Source: Gordonia iterans (GTDB lineage Bacteria; Actinomycetota; Actinomycetes; Mycobacteriales; Mycobacteriaceae). From it: a stretch of 64,000 nt of DNA. The translations under genes were made by a program, and so were the position numbers. The notes under the pieces are model-generated. The model was not told the origin of the DNA. It did not search any database and was given only the letters and a program-made list of their open reading frames with translations. Location of the stretch: the NCBI RefSeq assembly GCF_002993285.1, contig NZ_CP027433.1, forward strand, positions 1,860,001 to 1,924,000, in the 5' to 3' direction. The number at the start of each line of letters is the position of its first letter. Position 1 is the stretch's first letter. This document shows positions 17,221 through 27,100 of the stretch, piece by piece.

Positions 17221-19296
17221 ATGAGTACGACCACCCCGCACGCGGAGGCCGAGGCCGACCGCGACAGTCTGCGGGATCCGTCGAGCACCCGCCGCGGACT
17301 GATCGCAGTGATGCTGCTGGCCGGGGTGACGGCCGCGGCGATCGTGACCGCGGTCAGCGCCGCGACGGCGGTCCAGCTGACCGGACTCCCGGATCCGGGG
17401 TGGGTGGCCACCTATGGTCTGCCGGTGGTGACCGTGGCCGGGCAGCTCTTCGCAGCGCTGGGATTCGGTGGCGCGATCTTCGCGGCCTTCTTCGTTCCGC
17501 CGCAGGAGAACGGCGAACTCGACGTCGGGGGGTACCGGGCGCTGCGCTGGTCGTCGGCGGCGTTCGCGCTCTGGAGCATGCTCTCGCTCGCCGCGATCCC
17601 GTTCGCGATGGCCAACTTCTCCGGCTGGGGCCTGGCGACCACCGTCAAGCGGTGCGCCGAGTCCGTCGGGCCGGACGCGATCCTGGGCATCTGTGGAATG
17701 AATCCGCAGTCCTGGTACCTGCTCTGGTCGGCGATCTTCGCGATCTTCGCCGCCGGGCTGGCGATGGCGGCCCTGCGCTGGGGCTGGACGATCCTGGTGA
17801 TCGGACTCGGCTTCCTGTCCCTGATGCCGCCGGCGCTGGCCGGGCACTCCTCCGCGGGCGGCAATCACGACCTGGGCACCAACAGCTTGATCCTGCACAT
17901 CGTGGCCGCCGCGATCTGGACCGGAGGCCTGGTGGCGGTGCTGGCCTACTGCTTCGGCAACGGCCGGTGGCGGACGCTGGCGCTGCGGCGCTATTCGCGG
18001 GTGGCCTTCTGGTGCCTGATCGTGGTCGGTGCCAGCGGAGTGGTCAACGCGCTGGTGCGGATGAGCGTTGCTCAGGTCTTCACCAGCACGTACGGGCTCG
18101 TGGTTCTGGCCAAGTTCGCCACCTTGCTGATCGCGGGCTTCCTCGGACTGGTGCACCGTCGTCGTACGATCGCCGAACTCGAAGCGACCGACGACCCCAA
18201 GACCTCGCTGTTCGTTCGACTCGCCGCGGTGGAAGCGGTGGTGTTCGCGATCGCATTCGGCCTGGCGGCGGGACTCTCGCGGACGCCGCCGCCGGTGCTC
18301 ATCACGGCGGACATCAGCGTGACCGAGGAGAAGATCGGCTACCGGCTCGACGACCCGCCGTCGCTCGCGCAGCTGGCCTTCGACTGGCGCTTCGATCTGA
18401 TCTTCGGCACCTTCGCGGTGGTGGCCGCGGTGGTCTATCTGCTGGGCGTCCGGCGGTTGCGCAAGCGCGGCGACGCATGGCCCGTCGGCCGGACAGTCGC
18501 CTGGCTGCTCGGCTGCGCGGCCCTGCTCATCGCCACCTCGTCGGGGTTGGGCAAGTACTCCCCGGCCGTGTTCAGCGTCCACATGATGAGCCACATGATC
18601 TTGTCCATGATGGTGCCCGTGCTCATGGTGCTCGGTGCGCCGGTGACCCTGGCGCTGCGCACCGTTCCGCCGGCCGGGCGCGGGCAGCCGCCGGGGCCGC
18701 GCGAGTGGATTCTCACCGGTATCCACAGCAAGTATTCGCGCTTCGTGACCCATCCGATCGTCGCGGTGGCGATCTTCGTCGGCAGCTTCTACGTGCTGTA
18801 TCTGGGCGGTGTGTTCGAGGCGATCGTCGACAACCACTCGGCGCACCTCGCGATGAACCTGCACTTCCTGATCAGCGGGTACCTGTTCTATTGGCTGGTG
18901 ATCGGCATCGACCCGGCACCGCGGCAGGTGTCGCCGGTGGCCAAACTCGGCATCGTGTGGGGGTCGCTGCCGTTTCACGCGTTCTTCGGGGTCGCGCTGA
19001 TGATGACGAGCGCGGTGATCGCCGAGGACTGGTATCGCTCACTCGCTCTTCCGTGGGAGAACCACGACCTCTACGCCGACCAGCAGATGGGCGGCGGCAT
19101 CGCCTGGGCCACGGGTGAGTTCCCGCTGATGGTGGTGATGATCGCCCTGCTGGTCCAATGGCAGCGCTCGGACGAACGGCAGGCCAAGCGGTTCGACCGC
19201 AAGGAGGAGCGCGACCACGACGCCGAGCTCGACAGCTACAACGCCATGCTCGCGGAGATGCGCACGGGCACCACATCCTCCGACGACGTGCGCTGA
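17221..19296 (+). CDS. CopD-CtaG fusion: copper import / cytochrome c oxidase assembly membrane protein
   Basis: This 691-residue polytopic membrane protein has two halves. The N-terminal half has the CopD-like pattern with HIVAAAIWTGGLVAVLAYC and LVHRRRTIAELEA. The C-terminal half is a caa3-type CtaG domain, with the histidine- and methionine-rich VHMMSHMILSMMVPVLM and HLAMNLHFLISGYLFYW, plausible copper ligands in the membrane. The family is thought to deliver copper to cytochrome oxidase. An N-terminal cytosolic tail precedes the first segment at about residue 27, and the C-terminus is charged (DRKEERDHDAE). It stands alone on the plus strand with a long hairpin after it. Confidence 0.85.
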   Translation: MSTTTPHAEAEADRDSLRDPSSTRRGLIAVMLLAGVTAAAIVTAVSAATAVQLTGLPDPGWVATYGLPVVTVAGQLFAALGFGGAIFAAFFVPPQENGELDVGGYRALRWSSAAFALWSMLSLAAIPFAMANFSGWGLATTVKRCAESVGPDAILGICGMNPQSWYLLWSAIFAIFAAGLAMAALRWGWTILVIGLGFLSLMPPALAGHSSAGGNHDLGTNSLILHIVAAAIWTGGLVAVLAYCFGNGRWRTLALRRYSRVAFWCLIVVGASGVVNALVRMSVAQVFTSTYGLVVLAKFATLLIAGFLGLVHRRRTIAELEATDDPKTSLFVRLAAVEAVVFAIAFGLAAGLSRTPPPVLITADISVTEEKIGYRLDDPPSLAQLAFDWRFDLIFGTFAVVAAVVYLLGVRRLRKRGDAWPVGRTVAWLLGCAALLIATSSGLGKYSPAVFSVHMMSHMILSMMVPVLMVLGAPVTLALRTVPPAGRGQPPGPREWILTGIHSKYSRFVTHPIVAVAIFVGSFYVLYLGGVFEAIVDNHSAHLAMNLHFLISGYLFYWLVIGIDPAPRQVSPVAKLGIVWGSLPFHAFFGVALMMTSAVIAEDWYRSLALPWENHDLYADQQMGGGIAWATGEFPLMVVMIALLVQWQRSDERQAKRFDRKEERDHDAELDSYNAMLAEMRTGTTSSDDVR

Positions 19297-19303
19297 CGCT
19301 CAG

Positions 19304-19397
19304 CCGAGACGAGGGTGCTCGGCACCGGGCTCTCGGCCTGGCACCTCCGGACGAGGGTGCCAGTGGGCGTCGACGGCGCCCGGCACCCTCGTCTCGG
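19304..19397 (+). terminator. Long inverted repeat after the CopD-CtaG gene
   Basis: CCGAGACGAGGGTGC at the left end is perfectly inverted at the right end (19383-19397). A second hairpin with a CTGGCAC/GTGCCAG stem lies inside. The position eight bases after the stop suits a transcription terminator; there is no U-run, so Rho-independent action is only probable. Confidence 0.55.
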
Positions 19398-19582
19398 TCG
19401 GCAGTCGGATCCCCGGCGCCACAGATCGCTGCTCCCGCGCAAGAGGGGGATCCGCATCTGTGGACAGCGGGGGTTGTCCACAGCCTCGCCGCGCCGGGCG
19501 TTTACGCGCGCCCGGCAATCGTCGACGCTCAGACGAGGTCCCCGGACGGGACCGAGTCAGTACGACGAAGTGGGGGAGAACG

Positions 19583-20068
19583 ATGCACGAGGTGTACACG
19601 ACGATCACCGGACGGGTGGTGAGCGATCCGCGGATCGCGCAGACCAACGGGCACGGGGAGGTGCTCTCGTTCCGCGTGGGCTGCTTTTCCCGGCGGCGGG
19701 ACGCGAGCGGGGAGTGGGTCGACGGCCAGGTCCTCTACCTGGACGTGACGTGCTGGCGGCGCGTTGCCACGGCGTCGGCCGGCGTGATCCGCCGCGGCTC
19801 GATGATCCTCGCCCACGGCCAGTTGTTCACCAGTGAGTACGCGGCCCAGGACGGCTCCCGCCGGCAGAAGCTGGAACTGACCGCGACCGCGATCGGACTG
19901 GATCTGGCGCGGCAGCAGAGCGCCCCCGAGCCGCCTCCGCCCGACCCGCAGTCCGTCGCCGAGCGCGACCCGTGGGATCCGGATCCGAATCGGACCGAGA
20001 ACACGGAAGGTCCCGCCGCCGGACGAGAACAGCCGGCCGAGGCCGGGGAGCCGGTCGTCCACCGATGA
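19583..20068 (+). CDS. Single-stranded DNA-binding protein paralogue (SSB family)
   Basis: The 161-residue protein has an OB-fold SSB domain in the first 110 residues (TTITGRVVSDPRIAQ, VLYLDVTCWRR, GSMILAHGQLFTSEY). A proline- and acid-rich tail follows. It does not end in the DDDIPF-type tip of the housekeeping SSB, so it is likely an SsbB-like paralogue. It stands just before ettA, as does the SSB-like Rv2478c in Mycobacterium tuberculosis. A GGGGGAG sequence lies before the ATG. The specific role, perhaps in competence or repair, is not shown by the sequence. Confidence 0.85.
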   Translation: MHEVYTTITGRVVSDPRIAQTNGHGEVLSFRVGCFSRRRDASGEWVDGQVLYLDVTCWRRVATASAGVIRRGSMILAHGQLFTSEYAAQDGSRRQKLELTATAIGLDLARQQSAPEPPPPDPQSVAERDPWDPDPNRTENTEGPAAGREQPAEAGEPVVHR

Positions 20069-20088
20069 GGCCGCTCGCGCTGAGCCGG

Positions 20089-20129
20089 GACATGAGCTGA
20101 GCTACGACATGAGCTGAGCCACGACATGA
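20089..20129. repeat. 17-nt tandem repeat
   Basis: Two and a half head-to-tail copies of GACATGAGCTGAGC plus YAC lie between the SSB-like stop and the following hairpin. No function is evident. Confidence 0.6.
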
Positions 20130-20130
20130 A

Positions 20131-20161
20131 ACGAGGCCACGAGATGATCTCGTGGCCTCGT
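20131..20161. terminator. Bidirectional hairpin between convergent genes
   Basis: A perfect 15-bp stem (ACGAGGCCACGAGAT and its complement) is separated by one base. It lies between the plus-strand SSB-like gene and the minus-strand PGPGW protein gene, where a shared terminator is expected. Confidence 0.75.
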
Positions 20162-20183
20162 CTCGCGAAGCGCTGACGGGAGC

Positions 20184-20573
20184 CTAGGCAGCGGCCGGCA
20201 GCGGAGTGATCCGGGTGTACGCGGTGCGCGCGTGGGCCAGCATCGTGTGGCGGTGGTACGCGTGGTTGTGGCGGGCGAAGTCGCGCACGGCGGCGGTGAC
20301 GCGGGCGCTGAGGACGCCGGCGTTCTGCAGCTGGCGGCGCAGGAACGTGGTGACGCGGTGCGCCCAGGCGAACTCGGTCGAGAGCACGGCCAGTCCGAGG
20401 AAGAGGGTGACCCAGCCCGGCCCCGGGATGGGCAGGGGGATCATGACCAGACCGGCCAGCATCATCACGGTGCCGACGACGCCGACGGCGAATCGATAGA
20501 TCTGGTTGAGCGCCGGGTGCTGCCGGATCGCGTAGCGGTTCCGCCGGTGCCAGATCTTGATTCGCAGACGCAT
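20184..20573 (-). CDS. TIGR02611-type (PGPGW) small membrane protein
   Basis: The 129-residue protein has two adjacent membrane segments around residues 28-70 joined by IPLPIPGPGWVTLFLG, the PGPGW signature of this actinobacterial family. A basic N-terminus (MRLRIKIWHRRNR) and a histidine-rich tail (ARHNHAYHRHTMLAHAR) are present. A GAGAGG ribosome-binding site six bases before this ATG decides the start over upstream GTG codons. The function is unknown. It converges on the SSB-like gene and is divergent from ettA. Confidence 0.8.
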   Translation of the reverse strand: MRLRIKIWHRRNRYAIRQHPALNQIYRFAVGVVGTVMMLAGLVMIPLPIPGPGWVTLFLGLAVLSTEFAWAHRVTTFLRRQLQNAGVLSARVTAAVRDFARHNHAYHRHTMLAHARTAYTRITPLPAAA

Positions 20574-20889
20574 GCGGAGCCTCTCGGTGGTCGTCGTGCG
20601 CACCGGGGATCCGGCACGCGCTGGAACAGAATCTACGTCGAAATCCTGATGTTTCGATGAGATCCACGCGGTCCGCACCGAACTCTCAGGAAACGCGGGG
20701 ACTCTCTCAGAAACACCGGGACGTTGTGCCCTGGCGCATGCCGGAGCGTCGCGGCTTCGCCCGGATGCCCGGCCCGGCGACGGACCTCTACACTGGAGAA
20801 CTGTTGTGCCCGGAGCCGGGGCACTTGGGTCAGTCCCAGTCCGGCGCACCGTGCGAGAACCACAAACCAGCAGCTAGGAGCGGTGAAGC
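20574..20889. other. Divergent promoter region and leader of ettA
   Basis: About 316 bp hold no recognisable gene. TACACT at 20789-20794 could be a -10 element for ettA, but the matching -35 is poor. AGGAG stands about ten bases before the ettA GTG. Confidence 0.4.
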
Positions 20890-22563
<1,674 letters not shown>

Positions 22564-22576
22564 CCGCGCGCCAGAT

Positions 22577-22616
22577 CCTCCCGGAGGACGACGAGAACAT
22601 GCCGTCTTCCGGGAGG
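22577..22616 (+). terminator. Hairpin after ettA
   Basis: CCTCCCGGAGGAC pairs with GTCTTCCGGGAGG (13-bp stem with one G-U pair), 13 bases after the ettA stop. There is no strong U-run. Confidence 0.6.
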
Positions 22617-22756
22617 CTGTACGCGTCCTGGGCGCGGTAGAAGTACGATCTGCACGAGCGCCCGGAACCAGGTCCGGGGACAGCAGTGAATCAACGCGGT
22701 GGCCAGGGGGATGGCCGACCGGTGACCGATCACGGTCGGGTAGAGGGGAAGTGGAC

Positions 22757-23395
22757 ATGGTCGGCAAGGCTGACGGCACCAAGGTCGGGAAGACGAAGAA
22801 GAAGCGCAAGCACTTCAAGCACACGAGGCCGAAGGTGTTCGCGGCTTCCCTGATCGGCGGCCTGGCCATCACGGGGTTCATGGGCTACGGCATGGTCCGC
22901 GGCGACGTGCCGGTCCAGATGTCGGTGACCGGGGAGAACTTCGTGGCCTCGCTCTCCAAGCTGGAAGGCAGCGAGGTGGCGGTGTACCCGCGCTCGCTGC
23001 AGACCGTGAACAACGGCAAGGTCGAGACCGTGGTCGTGACGATGGGCTCGGCGACGCTGCACGACCTGTGCCTGGCGATGTCCGCACCCAATCTGCCCGG
23101 CATCGGCACCGTGTGGATGGTGATCAAGGCACCGGGCGCCGCGACGCAGGCCACCAACATGATGATGGACGTCGACGGCCTCGACGCGTCTCTGACTCTG
23201 GAGAAGGCCGTCATCGGATCGGCGCAGCCTGCTCGGGACTCGGACTCGTCCGAGCTGGCCACAGCGATCGCCGCGCCGACCGCTGTCATCGTCGACGTCG
23301 GCGCCAATGTGCAGGCGATGCGCGCGTCTAAGCTCACCGTCGACGGCGCCAAGGTGAGCCTGACCCGCGACGCCGGCGCCTGCGGTGGCAACTGA
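22757..23395 (+). CDS. DUF6230 family membrane-anchored protein
   Basis: The 212-residue protein has a very basic N-terminus (GKTKKKRKHFKHTRPK), one membrane anchor (about residues 33-50) and an extracytoplasmic domain. Segments include HDLCLAMSAPNLPGIGTVWM and a final DAGACGGN; the two conserved cysteines could form a disulfide. It matches DUF6230, which typically precedes a DUF6114 gene in actinobacteria, as here with only 3 bp between. The function is unknown. An in-frame GTG lies two codons earlier, but AGGGG is better spaced for this ATG. Confidence 0.75.
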   Translation: MVGKADGTKVGKTKKKRKHFKHTRPKVFAASLIGGLAITGFMGYGMVRGDVPVQMSVTGENFVASLSKLEGSEVAVYPRSLQTVNNGKVETVVVTMGSATLHDLCLAMSAPNLPGIGTVWMVIKAPGAATQATNMMMDVDGLDASLTLEKAVIGSAQPARDSDSSELATAIAAPTAVIVDVGANVQAMRASKLTVDGAKVSLTRDAGACGGN

Positions 23396-23398
23396 CCC

Positions 23399-24046
23399 GT
23401 GCAGACCGTGACGAAGTACTTTCGGGCGTTCCGTGACTGGACCCACCGCCGGCCGTTCGGGGGTGGCATCTGCCTGGTGATCTCGGCGATCCTGATCGGC
23501 CTGCCGTCGCTGAACAACTTCCGCATCGGCGACCTGATCCTCACCGTGTCGACGATCTCCGGGGTGTCGACGGTCGTGTTGGCCGTCGCCATGGGGGTCT
23601 GCGCCGTGGCCGCCCTGTTCTGGTCGCACGTGCGCGTGATCGCCGGCATCGCCGCGATGATCGTCGCGCTGGTCGCGTTCCCGGCGGCCAACTTCGGCGG
23701 CTATGTGCTCGGCACCCTGCTGGGCGTCGTCGGCGCCTCATTGGTCCTGGCCTGGCGTCCGCTCGACGACGACGATCCTGATGCCGATACGGTCACCGTC
23801 GGCGGCACGACCGCTCCCGCTGTCCTGCGGAGCGGCGCGGACGCCGAGCAGCCGACGACCGACTACGCCGTCGTCGATGCGCCGACGGCGGAGAACCCTG
23901 TCGTGCCGGAGAACCCTGTCGTCCCGGAGAACCCTGTCGCCCTCGATCCGGCCGCCGCCGACGCACCCACTCAGACCCTTCCGGTCCATGAGGCCACGCC
24001 CGAGACGCCGGCGTCCGCCCCGGACGACCCGCGCGCCGAGGGCTGA
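23399..24046 (+). CDS. DUF6114 family membrane protein
   Basis: The 215-residue protein has the DUF6114 start (FRDWTHRRPFGGGICLVIS) and four closely spaced membrane segments over residues 20-125. A cytosolic or exported tail rich in Pro, Ala and Thr follows. The tail contains three near copies of VVPENP (residues about 164-180), a small tandem repeat. It is cotranscribed with the DUF6230 gene. The pair recurs in many actinobacteria and has no established role. Confidence 0.75.
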   Translation: MQTVTKYFRAFRDWTHRRPFGGGICLVISAILIGLPSLNNFRIGDLILTVSTISGVSTVVLAVAMGVCAVAALFWSHVRVIAGIAAMIVALVAFPAANFGGYVLGTLLGVVGASLVLAWRPLDDDDPDADTVTVGGTTAPAVLRSGADAEQPTTDYAVVDAPTAENPVVPENPVVPENPVALDPAAADAPTQTLPVHEATPETPASAPDDPRAEG

Positions 24047-24139
24047 GACGGGCGCGCAGCGTCGTCGAATCGAGGCGCGCCGACGATAACGGCGGTGCCG
24101 ATCCCGGTCGGCGGCTAGCGTCCTAACGAGGAGGCTGGC

Positions 24140-27100
24140 ATGACTGATCAGAGCACGACCGGACCGTCGCCCGAACACCTGATCTCCGGGGCTCTACTTC
24201 GGTACGGAGGCACCGGCGCCGATCGCGACCGGCTGGCCAGACACCTGGCCGTGGGCGAGCTGCGGCCACCCGGCGACTACGTGGTGAGCGTCGCGAAGGT
24301 GGGCGAGACGCTGGAGGTCCTGGTGGTCGCCGCCGACGCGCCGCTGCTGGTGGAGTCGGTGCTCACCGTGGTCGACGGGCGCGGGTTGACCGTCGCGGGC
24401 ATCGATCATCCGATCATGCCGGTGGTCCGCGACACCGCCGGCCGGCTGCTGGCCATCGGGGACGTGTACGACGACGAGGTTCCGGGGCCGGTCCTGGACG
24501 AGTCCTGGATCTGCGTGAGCGTGTTCGCCTCGGCCCCCTGCACCCCCGAAGAGCTGTCCCGCGAGGTGGACCGGGCCGTCGGGCTGCTTGCGGCGGTGAC
24601 TCGCGACGCCGGGACCATGCGGGCCCGGCTGGCCGGGCTCGCGGACGCGGCGATCGCGCCCGAGGCGCTGCGCGACGAGTACCGGAGCCTGATCGAGTGG
24701 ATCGCCGACGGCCCGAACTTCCATCTCGTCGGTTACGCTCCGGGCGACGGCGGCGCCGGACTGGGCGTCTGGTCCGATGCGCGGACGATCCGGCTCCAGC
24801 CGCTGCCCGCGCAGAGCGACACGGCAGCGGGAGGCGGGGGCCTTCCGGTGATCGACCGTGTGTACCTGGAGACCGGGATCCTGCGCACCCGCTATCCGCT
24901 GGTGCTCCGCTTCGACGACGGCGCCGTGGAGCACCAGTTCGTCGGCACGTTCACCTCGATCGGCCTGTACCAGTCGGTGCGCGAGATTCCGGTGGTCCGG
25001 AAGAAGACGTCGGCCGTCCTCAAAGCGCTCAGTCTGGAGGAGGATTCGTACAGCGGACTGGCCGCGATCGAGCTGTTGCAGACCTACCCGCTGTTCGCCG
25101 TCTTCGCGACCCCGGCGGCCGAGCTCGCTCAACGCGTCGACGCGCTCCTCGCCGCCAATCTGGAACGCTCGGTGCGCTTCTTCGCCCGGCTCTGTCACGA
25201 CGGCCACACGGTCGGCGCGATGGCCTTCCTTCCGCGCGACCGGTACTCGACCGCCGTGCGCGAGCGGATCATCGAGTTCGCCGAGCGAGAGCTCGGCGGC
25301 GGCCGGTCAGAGTTCGCGACCCGGCTGTCCGACGGCCCGCTGGCCCAGTTGCAGGTGATGATGCGGCTGCGCAGGACGCCCGATGCCAGTGAGCTGCGGG
25401 TCGGTTCGCCGATGCACGAGCGCCTCGAGCGCCTGCTCGCCGAGGCGGTGCGTTCGTGGGAGGACGACGTGCGCACGCTCGCCGGCCCGGACACGGTGGT
25501 CTCGGGTCTGCTGCCCACAGTGTCCACCACGTATCGCGAAGAGCGCCAGCCCGCCGCCGCTGCCCTCGATCTGCCGATCGTCGCCGGTCTGGCGGTCGAC
25601 GACGACGTCCGCGTCGTGCTGCGCGCGTCGGGCGGCCTGCCCTGGACGTTCACCCTCTATCTCGCCGGCCGGGATGCGGCCCTGACCGACATCCTGCCGA
25701 TGCTCGCGAGCCTGGGGTTGACCGTGCTCGACGAGCACCCGTACCGGGTGGACCGCGCCGACGGCCTGGGCGTGCGGATCTACGAGTTCACCGTCACCCC
25801 CGCGCCGCACGTCACCCCGAGCGATCCGGCGGGCTCGGAGCAGCGCGTGGCCGAGGCCTTCCGGCGCATGTGGTCGGGGGAGGCGGCCGTCGACCGGCTG
25901 AACGAGCTGGTGTTGCGGGCCGGACTCGGTGCGCGCGAGGTCGCGATCCTGCGCACCTACACGCGCTACCTGCAGCAGTGCGGCTTCGGCAACAGCGTGG
26001 CCCACTTCGCGGAAGTCCTCGGTGGGTACCCGGACGTGACCCGGGCGCTGATCGGACTGTTCGGCGCCACCTTCGATCCCGCGGTGGAGCCGGACGTGCG
26101 CCCCCGGCTGATCGACGATGCGGCCGCCGAACTCGACGGCGAACTGGCCGGGGTGATCAGCCTCGACGCCGACCGGGTCCTGGCCGCGCTCGCCCGGTCG
26201 ATCCGGGCGACCCTGCGCACCAACTACTTCCGGTGCGACGACCCCGAGAGCGCCGCAGTGGACGGCGAGTTCGCTCCGACTCTCGCCGTGAAACTCGCCA
26301 CCCGCGACCTCCCGCTGGCGCCCGCGCCGCGACCGGAGTACGAGATTTTCGTCCATTCCCCGCGAGTGGAGGGGGTGCACCTGCGCTTCGGCGGGGTAGC
26401 GCGCGGCGGGTGTCGCTGGTCCGACCGCCGGGAGGATTTCCGCACCGAGATCCTGGGTCTGGTCAAGGCCCAGGCCGTCAAGAACGCCGTGATCGTGCCG
26501 GCGGGCGCGAAGGGCGGGTTCGTCGTTCGTCGGCCGCCGGCGCCGACCGGGGACGCCGCCGCCGATCAGGCGGCCTACCGCGCCGAGGGCGTCGAGTGCT
26601 ATCGCGCCTACGTCTCCGCGCTGATCCAGCTCACCGACAACCTCGACCACGAGACCGGAGCGGTGATTGCGCCGACCGCCGTCGTGCGCCGGGACCCCGA
26701 CGATCCGTACCTGGTGATGGCCGCGGACAAGGGCACCGCCAGCTTCTCCGACATCGCCAATGCGATCGCGCACCACTATCGCTTCTGGCTCGGCGACGCG
26801 TTCGCCTCGGGCGGGTCTGTCGGCTACGACCACAAGGCGATGGGCATCACCGCTCGCGGCGCATGGGAGGCCGTCAAACGTCACTTCGCTGAGAGGGGGA
26901 TCGACTGCCAGCGGGAGGAGTTCACCGCGGTGGGCGTCGGCGACATGAGCGGTGACGTCTTCGGCAACGGCATGCTCCTCTCCCGGTGCACCAGGCTGGT
27001 CGCCGCCTTCGACCACCGCCACATCTTCGTCGACCCCGAACCCGACGCGGAAGTGTCGTACGCCGAGCGCGAGCGGCTGTTCGCCCTGCCGCGGTCGTCG

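Noticed and set aside
17164-18978. 604-codon minus-strand open frame opposite the CopD-CtaG gene
   Set aside because: The composition is His/Arg/Gln-rich, as expected from the complement of a membrane protein gene, with no motifs.
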